The translations under genes were made by a program, and so were the position numbers. 64,000 bases of DNA from Paenibacillus sp. 37 (lineage in GTDB: Bacteria > Bacillota > Bacilli > Paenibacillales > Paenibacillaceae): positions 2,108,001 to 2,172,000 of the forward strand of contig NZ_CP043761.1 of the NCBI RefSeq assembly GCF_008386395.1, written 5' to 3'. Each line of letters starts with the position of its first letter. The first letter of the stretch is position 1. Below are positions 18,354 to 26,819 of the stretch, piece after piece. Below the pieces are notes generated by a model. That model had not been told where the DNA came from and did not search any database. It was given only the letters and a program-made list of their open reading frames with translations.

Positions 18354-18500
18354 GTATATAACGGATTAGCGTACAACATGGAAGAGTGAACTCATTCGGT
18401 GCCATTCCCCTGAGAGCGGGATAGGATATGGGGTTATTTTCCTAAAGCCGTGTTATAATAGATACAGTATAGTACAGATGCATCTTCGGGGGTGGTACAG

Positions 18501-19835
18501 TTGGACGGACAGGAAGAGAACGTAACGAAGCATGAACAGTTACTTCAACATATTGAACAACTGAAGGTTGGCAGCAAAATATCAGTACGTGGACTTGCAC
18601 GGGAGTTGGGTGTAAGTGAAGGGACAGCATATCGTGCGGTGAAAGAGGCGGAGAACTTCGGGCTGGTCGTGACCAAAGAACGAATTGGAACGGTGCGGAT
18701 CGAGAAGAGACCTCGGGGCATGTCGGAACAGTTGACCTTTGCTGATGTTGTGACCATTGTGGAAGGCCATGTGCTGGGGGGGAACGAAGGTCTCGCCAAA
18801 CCGCTGCACAAGTATGTGATTGGTGCGATGAAAGAACAGGCAATGGCCCGTTATATTGACGCTGGAAGCTTGCTGATTGTGGGTAACCGTGAAGATGCTC
18901 ACTCGCTTGCCCTCGAACAGGGAGCGGGCGTGTTGATTACGGGTGGTTTTGGGACAAGTCGTGAAGTAAGAATTATGGCTGACGAGCTTGGGCTACCGAT
19001 TATTTCATCCAGACATGATACATTCACGGTGGCTTCGATGATTAACCGTGCGATCTTCGACCGGCTGATTAAGAAAAAAATTATGCTTGTTGAGGATATC
19101 ATTGGTCAGAAACCTCGCTTGCAGGTATTGAAGGTGACCAGTTCAGCCGCAGATTTTCATATGTTGGTTTCAGAGACGGGTGAACATCGCTTTCCAGTCG
19201 TGGATGAATGGAACCGGGTCATCGGGATTGTGAGTCTGAAGGATGTCAGTGAGCTGAAAGAAGATCAAAGTATTGAGAAATGCGTGGTACGCCGCCCGAT
19301 TACGGCTTCATTGCAGACATCTCTTGCTTCTGCTGCCCAGATTATGACTTGGGAAGGAATCGATTTTCTGCCAATCGTGGATCGGAACCGCAAACTGATT
19401 GCGTCCGTCACACGCAAGGAAGTGCTTCAGGCCATGCGGGATGCACAGAAGCAGCCACAACTGGGAGAGACGTTTGATCATCTGATCTGGAACGGGTTTG
19501 CCGAGGAGCGCGGTGAACAGAACGAATTGTTATTTCACGGATTCATCATTCCTCAGATGGCAACGGATCTGGGTACGATCTCCGAAGGTGTTCTGTTGAA
19601 TGTGATGACTCAGGCTGGCCGACGGGCAGCGTGGGATGTTACAGGGAACGACCATGTGGTGGATAATGTAACGACGTATTTTGTTCGACCGGTTCAGATT
19701 GAGGATCAGATCCTGGTTCGACCGTTAATTCTGGAAACCAGTCGTCGAACGTGCAAAATGGACATTGTGGTTACCCGTGAAGGCAGTGTGGTATGCAAAG
19801 CGGTAATGACATTGCAGTCGATTGACCATGCCTAG
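18501..19835 (+). CDS. ytoI: YtoI-like transcription factor: HTH-DRTGG-CBS-HotDog
   Basis: This protein has about 444 residues. An N-terminal winged-helix motif (ISVRGLARELGVSEGTAYRA) is followed by a DRTGG domain (around AGVLITGGFGTSREV), a CBS pair (HRFPVVDEWNRVIGIVSL and IDFLPIVDRNRKLIASV) and a C-terminal HotDog domain. This is the B. subtilis YtoI architecture, and ytoI there sits near ytpI-ytrI-ytrH-dnaE, as here. CBS and DRTGG domains suggest nucleotide sensing; the HotDog domain may bind an acyl-CoA. TTG 18501 is favoured because GGGGGTGG lies five bases upstream; a GTG at 18492 falls inside that site. Confidence 0.85.
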   Translation: MDGQEENVTKHEQLLQHIEQLKVGSKISVRGLARELGVSEGTAYRAVKEAENFGLVVTKERIGTVRIEKRPRGMSEQLTFADVVTIVEGHVLGGNEGLAKPLHKYVIGAMKEQAMARYIDAGSLLIVGNREDAHSLALEQGAGVLITGGFGTSREVRIMADELGLPIISSRHDTFTVASMINRAIFDRLIKKKIMLVEDIIGQKPRLQVLKVTSSAADFHMLVSETGEHRFPVVDEWNRVIGIVSLKDVSELKEDQSIEKCVVRRPITASLQTSLASAAQIMTWEGIDFLPIVDRNRKLIASVTRKEVLQAMRDAQKQPQLGETFDHLIWNGFAEERGEQNELLFHGFIIPQMATDLGTISEGVLLNVMTQAGRRAAWDVTGNDHVVDNVTTYFVRPVQIEDQILVRPLILETSRRTCKMDIVVTREGSVVCKAVMTLQSIDHA

Positions 19836-19860
19836 CAGGGTACGTTGCCTGGGCATAGAC

Positions 19861-19949
19861 AAAGAGAGTACTCCCTGATCGAGAAGCTCTGCCGTTGCGC
19901 TGTCGCGCGGTTCTGGCTTCGCTTAATGAAGGGAAGTACTCTCTTTTTG
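19861..19949. terminator. Long bidirectional terminator between ytoI and ytpI
   Basis: AAAGAGAGTACT pairs perfectly with AGTACTCTCTTT about 60 bases later, with CCCT/AGGG continuing the stem. T runs occur on both strands. It separates convergent ytoI and ytpI. Confidence 0.8.
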
Positions 19950-19976
19950 CAGACAGAACGATAACACTTCAACGAA

Positions 19977-20318
19977 TCATGCAGATTGTCCGGAGGTTTT
20001 ACCTGATCCATTACTGGACCGTTGTTGAAGCCGCGCATAATAACTGCGGTTACGTATTCCGGCAAATACATTATACGCACCCATAATCAGAAATAGCGCT
20101 TCCACAACCACAGATAAAGTGGAACCCGTGAAGACAAACATCAGGATCAGCGCAAGCACAACAAGCATGCCACCCATCCAGATATTCGTCCACGAACGGT
20201 ACAGACCGGCGCTGGCAGCATCCGAACTTCTGTGTGAACGAATACTGTTCAACGCTGCAAAAACCATGGTAACAGCAAAGATGGCGATTAGAGCATATTT
20301 GAGTACATCAATGAACAC
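19977..20318 (-). CDS. ytpI: YtpI-family small membrane protein
   Basis: This 113-residue protein has three predicted membrane segments (near 3-22, 43-63 and 68-88) and a Ser/Gly-rich tail. Size, topology and position between ytoI and ytrI match YtpI. GTG 20318 is used because AAAGGAG lies at proper spacing; a longer in-frame start at 20384 would place that site inside the coding sequence. Function is unknown. The nrnA gene that lies in this neighbourhood in B. subtilis is absent here. Confidence 0.75.
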   Translation of the reverse strand: MFIDVLKYALIAIFAVTMVFAALNSIRSHRSSDAASAGLYRSWTNIWMGGMLVVLALILMFVFTGSTLSVVVEALFLIMGAYNVFAGIRNRSYYARLQQRSSNGSGKTSGQSA

Positions 20319-20400
20319 AAAGACGCAGCTCCTTTTCTGGAAAGCATTTACTGCCCTTATTGTACCATGCAGAGATGCAGACAAGGGCAGTTTTTTGCTG

Positions 20401-20889
20401 TTACGCAGGAACGTGCATGCGAATCTGTACCCAAACTTGCAGTACGCCTTCCATAACCAGCATCGTTTTGACCTGAACGGTGTACTCCTTTTCCCTGACC
20501 GAGTACACTTTCTGATTCAGCATGATTCGCGTCATTTTACTATACTCATCAATGTTGAATACATCTCTGCCCCGAAGTACCTCAAGTTCGTCTCCGAGCT
20601 TCTGTAACATCACTTTCAGAGAAGCCTCGTCTGGCCCCTTATCCGATTCTTCTGCACGGACCTTGATTTCCTTGATAACGGTTTGGCGTTTACTGTATTT
20701 TTTCAGCGTTTTGATATCCTCCTCATTCTGATGCAGCTGAAGCTGCAGCTCCTGATTGTTCAGCCACAACGCATTGTAACTCAGGTGAAATACGCCATTG
20801 TAGACGACACATCCAGCGATCATTCCCAGAACAAACACAGCGGTCATTCGCATCAGCGGGCGGTAACGGGAAAATGGCGGAATTCTCAT
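20401..20889 (-). CDS. ytrI: Sporulation membrane protein YtrI
   Basis: This 162-residue protein has one membrane segment (about 14-34), then a coiled-coil stretch (LNNQELQLQLHQNEEDIKTL) and a mixed alpha/beta extracytoplasmic domain ending in VWVQIRMHVPA. YtrI is needed for proper sporulation in B. subtilis and is made with YtrH in the mother cell. It lies directly downstream of ytrH on the same strand, as in Bacillus. Confidence 0.85.
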   Translation of the reverse strand: MRIPPFSRYRPLMRMTAVFVLGMIAGCVVYNGVFHLSYNALWLNNQELQLQLHQNEEDIKTLKKYSKRQTVIKEIKVRAEESDKGPDEASLKVMLQKLGDELEVLRGRDVFNIDEYSKMTRIMLNQKVYSVREKEYTVQVKTMLVMEGVLQVWVQIRMHVPA

Positions 20890-20910
20890 GAACGCTGTTC
20901 CTGTCTCATA

Positions 20911-21240
20911 TTAGCTCCGGCCTCCGCCGCACACCCATTTCACCAGCTCGGTTCCCATATGAGCGCCCATAAAAGCAGAGATCAAATACAGGATTTGTTT
21001 GACCGCCGGAGACAGGTTACCATCCAGGAAATTGCTCTCGATGACACGCATGGGATCTATTGTGCCGCCGACAGCGGCTGCGAGTGCCCATATCTTTATT
21101 TTCCCAGAAATATCGAGCATCGTCTGTGTCGGAGGCTGAAGAGAGATCACTGCTCCAATACCTCCGATCATCGCGCCGCCCAGCACGATTCCAAACGCAA
21201 TAAAGAAATCAAGAATGGCTTTGGACAAAAATGTGCTCAC
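20911..21240 (-). CDS. ytrH: Sporulation membrane protein YtrH
   Basis: This 109-residue membrane protein has glycine-rich segments (IAFGIVLGGAMIGGIGAVI) and the conserved VGGTIDPMRVIESNF. GTG 21240 was chosen because AAGGGGTG precedes it by six bases; an in-frame GTG at 21270 has no ribosome site. It is the first gene of the ytrH-ytrI-ytpI unit, divergent from dnaE. In B. subtilis ytrI and ytrH lie on the same strand as dnaE, so the orientation has changed. Confidence 0.85.
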   Translation of the reverse strand: MSTFLSKAILDFFIAFGIVLGGAMIGGIGAVISLQPPTQTMLDISGKIKIWALAAAVGGTIDPMRVIESNFLDGNLSPAVKQILYLISAFMGAHMGTELVKWVCGGGRS

Positions 21241-21507
21241 TGGCAACACCCCTTTCAGACCTAGCAGCACACCTCCTGTCTTCGGTCTGTCACAGGGGGA
21301 GCGGCTTGTACTTCTATTGTATGGGCGTGCCCCCGAACGTTATGATAAAATAGAATAATAAAGTCTCCTTTTAAGAGGTTGTTACAAATTCTAATAAAGA
21401 GACTCCATTTTTTATTTATTTAATTCATATATATGAGATAGATAGGGTAGCAGACGGATCAGAAGATCCGATGCTGTGACTATCTGCGGCGAAAGGAAGA
21501 AAAAAAC

Positions 21508-24500
21508 ATGAGTTCTTTTGTGCATTTGCACGTTCACAGCGAATACAGTTTGCTGGACGGCGCTGCGCGTATTCCGGATCTCGTGAATAAGGCTGCAGAT
21601 CTCGGAATGACGACACTTGCGCTGACCGACCATGGCGTGATGTATGGTGCAATTCCTTTTTATAAAGCATGTATGGAGCGAGGCATCAAGCCGATTATAG
21701 GGTGCGAAGCATACATGACAGCAGGGTCCCGCAAAGAGCGGGGAAGCCGCAAGGATCAACCGATTCATCACTTGATTTTGCTGGCCAAAAATATGACGGG
21801 TTACCGTAATTTGATGAAATTGTGCTCCATTGGACATCTCGAAGGTTTTCATTACAAACCCCGTGTAGATATGGAAAGTCTGGCTGCCCATCACGAGGGC
21901 ATTATCTGTCTAAGTGCGTGTCTGGGTGGTGAAGTACCACAACATTTGCTGCATGGAAGAGAAGAAGAGGCGAGACGTGCGGCGTTACGCTACAAAAATA
22001 TCTTTGGTGACGACTTCTATCTGGAACTTCAGGATCATGGGCTTTCCGAGCAAAAAAGGGTAAATCCGCAGTTGATCAAACTGGCTGCTGAGCTGGAGAT
22101 CCCGCTTGTAGCGACCAATGATGCGCATTACCTGTCGGAAGAGGATGCTGAGCTTCAGGATGTGCTGATCTGTATCGGAACGGGCAAGACGGTGGATGAT
22201 GAGAATCGGCTCCGAATTGGAACCAATCAGCTCTATCTGAAAAGTGAAGAAGAGATGGCTCGTTTGTTTCCTCATGTACCGGAAGCTCTGGCAAATACCG
22301 TTCGCATTGCGGATTCCTGTGAGTTGAAGCTGGAATTCGGCAAATCGATTTTGCCGGAATACAGACCGCTTCCTGATGGACTCAGCCCTTCGGCGTATCT
22401 GCGTCAGCTGTGCGAAGAAGGAATGGAGGAGCGTTATGCGCAGTCCACGCGTTGGACAGATGCGGAGCTTCGATCCGAACTCGAACAACGATTGGCGTAT
22501 GAGCTGGGTATAATCGACAGCATGGGATTCTCGGATTATTTCCTGATTGTTTGGGATTTTATCGCCTATGCGCATAAACAAGGCATTGTTACTGGACCGG
22601 GCCGGGGCTCCTCGGCAGGTAGTCTGGTAGCGTACACTTTGCATATTACCGATGTTGACCCGATGAAATATAATCTGCTCTTCGAACGATTCCTGAATCC
22701 CGAGCGGATCTCCATGCCGGATATAGATATTGACTTCAGCGATGAGCGGCGGGATGAGGTCATTGATTATGTCGCTCATAAATATGGCAAAGCCCATGTC
22801 GCCCAGATTATTACGTTTGGAACGATGGCTGCTCGGGCGGCCGTGCGTGATGTTGGACGTGCACTGAATGTGCCTTACGGCGAAGTGGACAAGGCTGCAA
22901 AGCTGATTCCAGCGCAGCTCGGCATTAACATCGAGCGGGCCATGGAAGCTACACCTGAACTGAAGGCGCTGTATGAAACCAAGCCTAAGACACGTGAGCT
23001 GCTGGATATGGCGATGAAGGTCGAAGGTATGCCACGTCATGCTTCGACGCATGCAGCGGGAGTGGTTATCTCCCGTGACCCGCTGACCGATGCGGTGCCA
23101 CTTCAGGAGGGCAGTGAAGGGACGGCGTTAACCCAGTATTCCATGGAAAACCTGGAGTCTATTGGGTTGCTTAAGATGGACTTTCTTGGTTTGCGTACCC
23201 TCTCAATCATTGAGCGGTGTGTACGCTGGATTGGGGAACATGGAGAAATTCCGGACTTCCGTCTTATTCCCGATGATGATCCGTTAACGTACGAGATGCT
23301 TGGGCGAGGGGACACGATGGGCATATTCCAACTGGAATCTGCCGGGGTACGCCGTGTGCTGAAAGAGATGAAGCCAAGTAGTTTTGAAGATGTAATCTCT
23401 GTACTTGCCTTGTACCGTCCGGGTCCGATGGAGTTCATATCCAAATACATTCAGGGCAAGCATGGACAGATTGAAGTGGATTACCCCCATGTGGATCTCG
23501 AGCCTATCCTGAAAGATACGTACGGCATCATCGTGTATCAGGAACAGATCATGCAGATAGCCTCCCGGATGGCGGGTTTCTCGCTGGGTGAGGCAGATTT
23601 GCTCCGCAGAGCGGTCTCCAAGAAGAAACGGGAAGTGCTGGATCTGGAGCGTGGACACTTTGTACAAGGCAGTCTGAAACAAGGGTATAGCGAAGAAGAG
23701 GCAGACCTGGTCTATGATATGATCGTCAAGTTTGCCAACTATGGCTTCCCGCGTGCTCATGCCGCAGCATATGGTGTGCTTGCGTTCCAGACGGCGTATC
23801 TGAAGGCGCATTATCCGGTTCATTTTATGGCATCCATGTTAACAGCTGTAATGGGCAGTCATCGGAAAGTGGCAGAGTACGTAGTGGAATGTCGGCGTAT
23901 GGACATGGAGGTGCTTCCGCCGGATGTGAATGAGAGCGGTATTCTGTTTACACCTGTATTTGTGCCGTCCGGCAGCGCAGGAGCCGGGGATCAGAGCAGC
24001 GCATCGCAGCAGACTGCGGGAGCAGAGCCCAAGAGTGACGCCGGAAGCCCTTCCCAAGAACATGCCGCGAATGGTAACGGGAGTTCCTTCAGGGAAGATC
24101 GCGTTCATGAGCATAATGGGCATTCGGAACAAGCAGAATATGGTGAAGCACCTCTGCCGGATGATCCCGGTCCTGGACCCGATGAGGACAGTGGTGGATA
24201 TGATTGGCAGGCAGCGACAACCATGCCTGAGGCATCCGACAACCGGAAGGAACCGGGATTGGTGGCGGCTTCTTCATTGGAAAATGGTAATGACGAAGGA
24301 CAAGAAGCGTCTTCCTCTCACGAGGAGCATGGGGAACTGTCCTCTGCGGAGAAGAACGTTGCAGTGTCTAATGATAGTCCGGATGAGGAAAAATTAACGG
24401 GTGCAATACGATTTGGTCTGGCGGCTGTGAAAAATGTTGGTACCCAGGCAATGGAAAGCATTATGATCGTAAGGCAGGAGAGACCGTTCGACAGTTTGCT

Positions 24501-25539
24501 CGATTTTTGTCGTCGTGTGGATCTGCGTGTATGCAACAAACGTGTGATTGAATCGCTGATCCAGGCTGGAGCTTTTGACACATTACCTGGGCACCGGGCC
24601 CAATTGCTGGCGATGCTGGATGAGACTGTTGAGGCGGCTCTGAAATGGCGCAAGGAACGTGAGGATCTGCAGATTCAATTGTTCGACTTTGTTGAGACGC
24701 CAAACTGGGAGATTGAATATCCGGAAATTCCTCCTTATTCCTCAGGGCAGCAACTGGAGCTAGAGCGAGAGTTGTTAGGTTTGTATCTCTCTGGGCATCC
24801 GCTGGATGACTATGAAGATGTGCTGGAATCGAGTGGGGCTGACCGGATCATGGAGCTGACCGAGGCTGCAGACGACACGATGACCGTCGCTGCGGGTATG
24901 GTTGTGTCCGTGAAGTCGATTACGACGAAACAGGGCAAAGCTATGGCGTTCATGGAGCTGGAAGACCAGATTGAACGCTGTGAAGTGGTTCTCTTTCCCG
25001 AGGTATGGCGGCGTAGCCAGCAGCATGTCGGGAAAGGTGAACTGCTCGTCGTGCGTGCCAAAGTGCAGCAGCAGGACGAAGGGTTTAAGCTGCTGGCTGA
25101 GGAAGTTGTGCCGTTGTCACCGGCGGCACTGGAGCAGCAGCTGCGCAGCCGCGACCGGCGCGTCAAGCCCGGCAGCGGCAGCTCTTCGCGCCCGGCGCAG
25201 GCGGCTTCGCCGCGGCGGCCAGCGGGCGCAGCCACGGCGGCGGCTTCCCGCCCTGGCGGTGCCGCTGAGGCGGCAGGCAGCCCGGCGCAGAGCCGCGAAC
25301 CGCGGGCTGTGGAGCAGCGGGTGTTCGTGAAGATTGCCCCGCATGCGGAGAAGCCTGAGCTTCTGGCACGTCTGAAGCAGCTGCTTCAGGAGCATCCCGG
25401 ACCTGTGGCGACAGTGCTCTTCTATGAGCAGCAGCAGAAGCTGCTTGCGCTGAGTGATGACTACCGGATTAAGCCATCACCAACCTTGTTCTCCGATATG
25501 GAGAAAATGCTAGGTGAAGGTACGGTCAAGATTAAATAA
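21508..25539 (+). CDS. dnaE: DNA polymerase III alpha subunit DnaE, with two long insertions
   Basis: This replicative polymerase has 1343 residues, more than 200 longer than the usual DnaE (about 1100). The PHP domain starts at once (FVHLHVHSEYSLLDGAAR). The catalytic palm has PDIDIDFSDERRDEVIDYV (about 402-420), the fingers have GIFQLESAGVRRVLKEMKP, and a helix-hairpin-helix region and an OB fold (VSVKSITTKQGKAMAF, about 1133) follow. Two insertions are seen: about residues 815-962, acidic and Ser/Gly/Glu-rich, between PPDVNESGILFTPV and AIRFGLAAVKNVG; and about 1213-1270, Arg/Ala/Gly/Ser-rich and very GC-rich, after the OB fold. Conserved motifs on both sides are intact. The start ATG 21508 follows GAAAGGAAG. 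Confidence 0.95.
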   Translation: MSSFVHLHVHSEYSLLDGAARIPDLVNKAADLGMTTLALTDHGVMYGAIPFYKACMERGIKPIIGCEAYMTAGSRKERGSRKDQPIHHLILLAKNMTGYRNLMKLCSIGHLEGFHYKPRVDMESLAAHHEGIICLSACLGGEVPQHLLHGREEEARRAALRYKNIFGDDFYLELQDHGLSEQKRVNPQLIKLAAELEIPLVATNDAHYLSEEDAELQDVLICIGTGKTVDDENRLRIGTNQLYLKSEEEMARLFPHVPEALANTVRIADSCELKLEFGKSILPEYRPLPDGLSPSAYLRQLCEEGMEERYAQSTRWTDAELRSELEQRLAYELGIIDSMGFSDYFLIVWDFIAYAHKQGIVTGPGRGSSAGSLVAYTLHITDVDPMKYNLLFERFLNPERISMPDIDIDFSDERRDEVIDYVAHKYGKAHVAQIITFGTMAARAAVRDVGRALNVPYGEVDKAAKLIPAQLGINIERAMEATPELKALYETKPKTRELLDMAMKVEGMPRHASTHAAGVVISRDPLTDAVPLQEGSEGTALTQYSMENLESIGLLKMDFLGLRTLSIIERCVRWIGEHGEIPDFRLIPDDDPLTYEMLGRGDTMGIFQLESAGVRRVLKEMKPSSFEDVISVLALYRPGPMEFISKYIQGKHGQIEVDYPHVDLEPILKDTYGIIVYQEQIMQIASRMAGFSLGEADLLRRAVSKKKREVLDLERGHFVQGSLKQGYSEEEADLVYDMIVKFANYGFPRAHAAAYGVLAFQTAYLKAHYPVHFMASMLTAVMGSHRKVAEYVVECRRMDMEVLPPDVNESGILFTPVFVPSGSAGAGDQSSASQQTAGAEPKSDAGSPSQEHAANGNGSSFREDRVHEHNGHSEQAEYGEAPLPDDPGPGPDEDSGGYDWQAATTMPEASDNRKEPGLVAASSLENGNDEGQEASSSHEEHGELSSAEKNVAVSNDSPDEEKLTGAIRFGLAAVKNVGTQAMESIMIVRQERPFDSLLDFCRRVDLRVCNKRVIESLIQAGAFDTLPGHRAQLLAMLDETVEAALKWRKEREDLQIQLFDFVETPNWEIEYPEIPPYSSGQQLELERELLGLYLSGHPLDDYEDVLESSGADRIMELTEAADDTMTVAAGMVVSVKSITTKQGKAMAFMELEDQIERCEVVLFPEVWRRSQQHVGKGELLVVRAKVQQQDEGFKLLAEEVVPLSPAALEQQLRSRDRRVKPGSGSSSRPAQAASPRRPAGAATAAASRPGGAAEAAGSPAQSREPRAVEQRVFVKIAPHAEKPELLARLKQLLQEHPGPVATVLFYEQQQKLLALSDDYRIKPSPTLFSDMEKMLGEGTVKIK
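25140..25320 (+). repeat. GC-rich low-complexity tract inside dnaE
   Basis: About 180 bases built from GGC, GCG, CGC and GCC words code for an Arg/Ala/Gly/Ser/Pro linker. The base composition is far more GC-rich than the rest of dnaE, suggesting expansion by replication slippage. Confidence 0.7.
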
Positions 25540-25581
25540 AAGACTGTCCCGTGTAATTGATGGTTCTTATTCCATAAAATG

Positions 25582-25618
25582 AAACCTGTTTAGCTCAATG
25601 CTGAACAGGTTTTTTTTG
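25582..25618 (+). terminator. Rho-independent terminator after dnaE
   Basis: AACCTGTTTAGC pairs with GCTGAACAGGTT, followed by a long T run. Confidence 0.9.
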
Positions 25619-25639
25619 ATTATTTTAGTGCGAGCGCGG

Positions 25640-25851
25640 TTCACTGACGACAGGGTTTAAACAAACAAATTACAGACTTTTTATAGGCCAGCTACAGACC
25701 AGAGCGGAATGTACAATCCTGCAACATATCCAGGGTGCGACTGGTCTTAACCATCCGCACATTTTATGAACATTTTAACAGGTTGCTGCATACACTTGAG
25801 AACACCGAAGGACCTCGCGGTCCTCGGGGGATTGATGCGGGAGGTCGAGAT
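25640..25851 (+). other. Leader region of the PGP phosphatase gene, with two hairpins
   Basis: Together with the dnaE terminator this is a gap of about 310 bases without a gene. Hairpin 1: GTGCG (25735) pairs with CGCAC (25756-25760), with inner GGT/ACC. Hairpin 2: CCGAAGGACC (25805-25814) pairs with GGTCCTCGG (25819-25827) around a TCGC loop, with one bulged A. The second ends about 12 bases before the ribosome site. No known riboswitch class was recognised. Confidence 0.4.
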
Positions 25852-26343
25852 ATGTCATATGAAATCGTAGAAGCCATGCTGGCCCGGCGGGGTGTACGGA
25901 TTGATGCAATCGCAGCAATTGTATACCGTCTGCAAAAAGGGTACCACCCCGAACTGACCTTGGACGACTGTGTAACCAGCGTGAAATCCGTTCTGCAGAA
26001 ACGAGAGGTGCAATATACGCTCTATACGGGTATTGCTCTCGACGAACTTGCAGAGAAAAAGCTCTTGCCCCAACCGTTACAGGCTATTATGGAAGCGGAT
26101 GAATCCCTGTATGGAGTGGACGAGACTCTGGCCCTCGGCATTACTCATGTGTATGGTATGATTGGTTTAACCAGCTTTGGTTACCTGGATAAAGAAAAAA
26201 TAGGTGTAATTCATGATTTGAACGAACACACAACAGCCATTCATGTCTTTTTGGATGATCTGGTCGCAGGGGTGGCCGCTGCGGCTTCTGCCCGGATTGC
26301 ACACAAAAATATTAAAGCCAAAAAATACCCCTCAGACCTTTAA
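25852..26343 (+). CDS. yutG: Phosphatidylglycerophosphatase A family protein (YutG-like)
   Basis: This 163-residue protein matches YutG-type PgpA proteins, with the conserved blocks LQKGYHPELTLDDC, VLQKREVQYTLYTGIALD, DESLYGVDETLALGI and HVFLDDLVAGVAAAASARIA. The family dephosphorylates phosphatidylglycerol phosphate in phospholipid synthesis. ATG 25852 has GGGAGGT six bases upstream. A longer frame starting at 25735 would translate the leader hairpin into an odd GPRGPRG stretch and is rejected. No membrane segment is obvious, as for YutG. Confidence 0.85.
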   Translation: MSYEIVEAMLARRGVRIDAIAAIVYRLQKGYHPELTLDDCVTSVKSVLQKREVQYTLYTGIALDELAEKKLLPQPLQAIMEADESLYGVDETLALGITHVYGMIGLTSFGYLDKEKIGVIHDLNEHTTAIHVFLDDLVAGVAAAASARIAHKNIKAKKYPSDL

Positions 26344-26386
26344 CCCCCTGTATTTCCATGCTTGTCTGTTATGGTCAATCTAATGG

Positions 26387-26507
26387 CTCATATGAAGGTC
26401 TTCAAGGGCGGCTGACGCTGCCCTGATAAGCTTGCGGCTGCTTATGGAAGAGGTATGAACAAGAAGATTTCGTCAACCATATGAGTTATTCGTGGGGGAC
26501 TAATGTC
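26387..26507. ncRNA. Candidate structured RNA (multi-stem), class unknown
   Basis: CTCATATG (26387-26394) can pair with CATATGAG (26478-26485). Inside, TCTTC (26399-26403) pairs with GAAGA (26463-26467) and encloses two hairpins: AGGGCGGC/GCTGCCCT (26405-26424) and ATAAGC/GCTTAT (26426-26445). A further hairpin, GGGAC-TAAT-GTCCC, follows at about 26493-26507. No ORF explains the stretch. It lies between yutG and a 62-residue gene. It does not resemble T-box, RNase P, SRP or tmRNA sequence as far as can be judged by eye. The strand is not decided by pairing alone. Confidence 0.35.
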
Positions 26508-26627
26508 CCTCATGATCCCAAATTCTCCCCAAAGGTCCCGAACCCTTTCTTGCAGAAAAAAAGTGAGGTATGTTATCATTAGTCCAATATACGGGCTCTG
26601 AACATTAGCTTAGGGGGCGGACAAGGC

Positions 26628-26816
26628 ATGTGGACGGTGATTTACATTGCACCGACAGCAAAGGTTGCGGACAAGATCAAGACCAAGCTTTCGGAAGAAG
26701 GTTTTCTGGTACAGACCCGTCCCATCAGTTTATCCAAGCAGCAATTTGAGATTCGCGTCCCTTCTGGGGAATTGGAAGAGGTCCAGGAAGTGCTGAATTC
26801 CATTTTGCATTCCTGA
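26628..26816 (+). CDS. Small conserved-looking protein upstream of accD (DUF2007-like?)
   Basis: This protein has 62 residues, MWTVIYIAPTAKVADK through to VQEVLNSILHS. A beta-alpha-beta-beta-alpha layout with a short ferredoxin-like fold is plausible (WTVIYIA, KIKTKLSEEG, VQTRPI, QFEIRVP, EEVQEVLNSI). The start ATG follows TAGGGGGCGG. It resembles small putative signal-transducing proteins of the DUF2007 type, but this assignment is tentative. The gene lies about 400 bases before accD on the same strand. Confidence 0.6.
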   Translation: MWTVIYIAPTAKVADKIKTKLSEEGFLVQTRPISLSKQQFEIRVPSGELEEVQEVLNSILHS

Positions 26817-26819
26817 TTT

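Noticed and set aside
25805..25827. T-box or other riboswitch upstream of yutG
   Set aside because: The T-box sequence (AGGGTGGNACCGCG-like) and specifier features are absent; only simple hairpins are seen.
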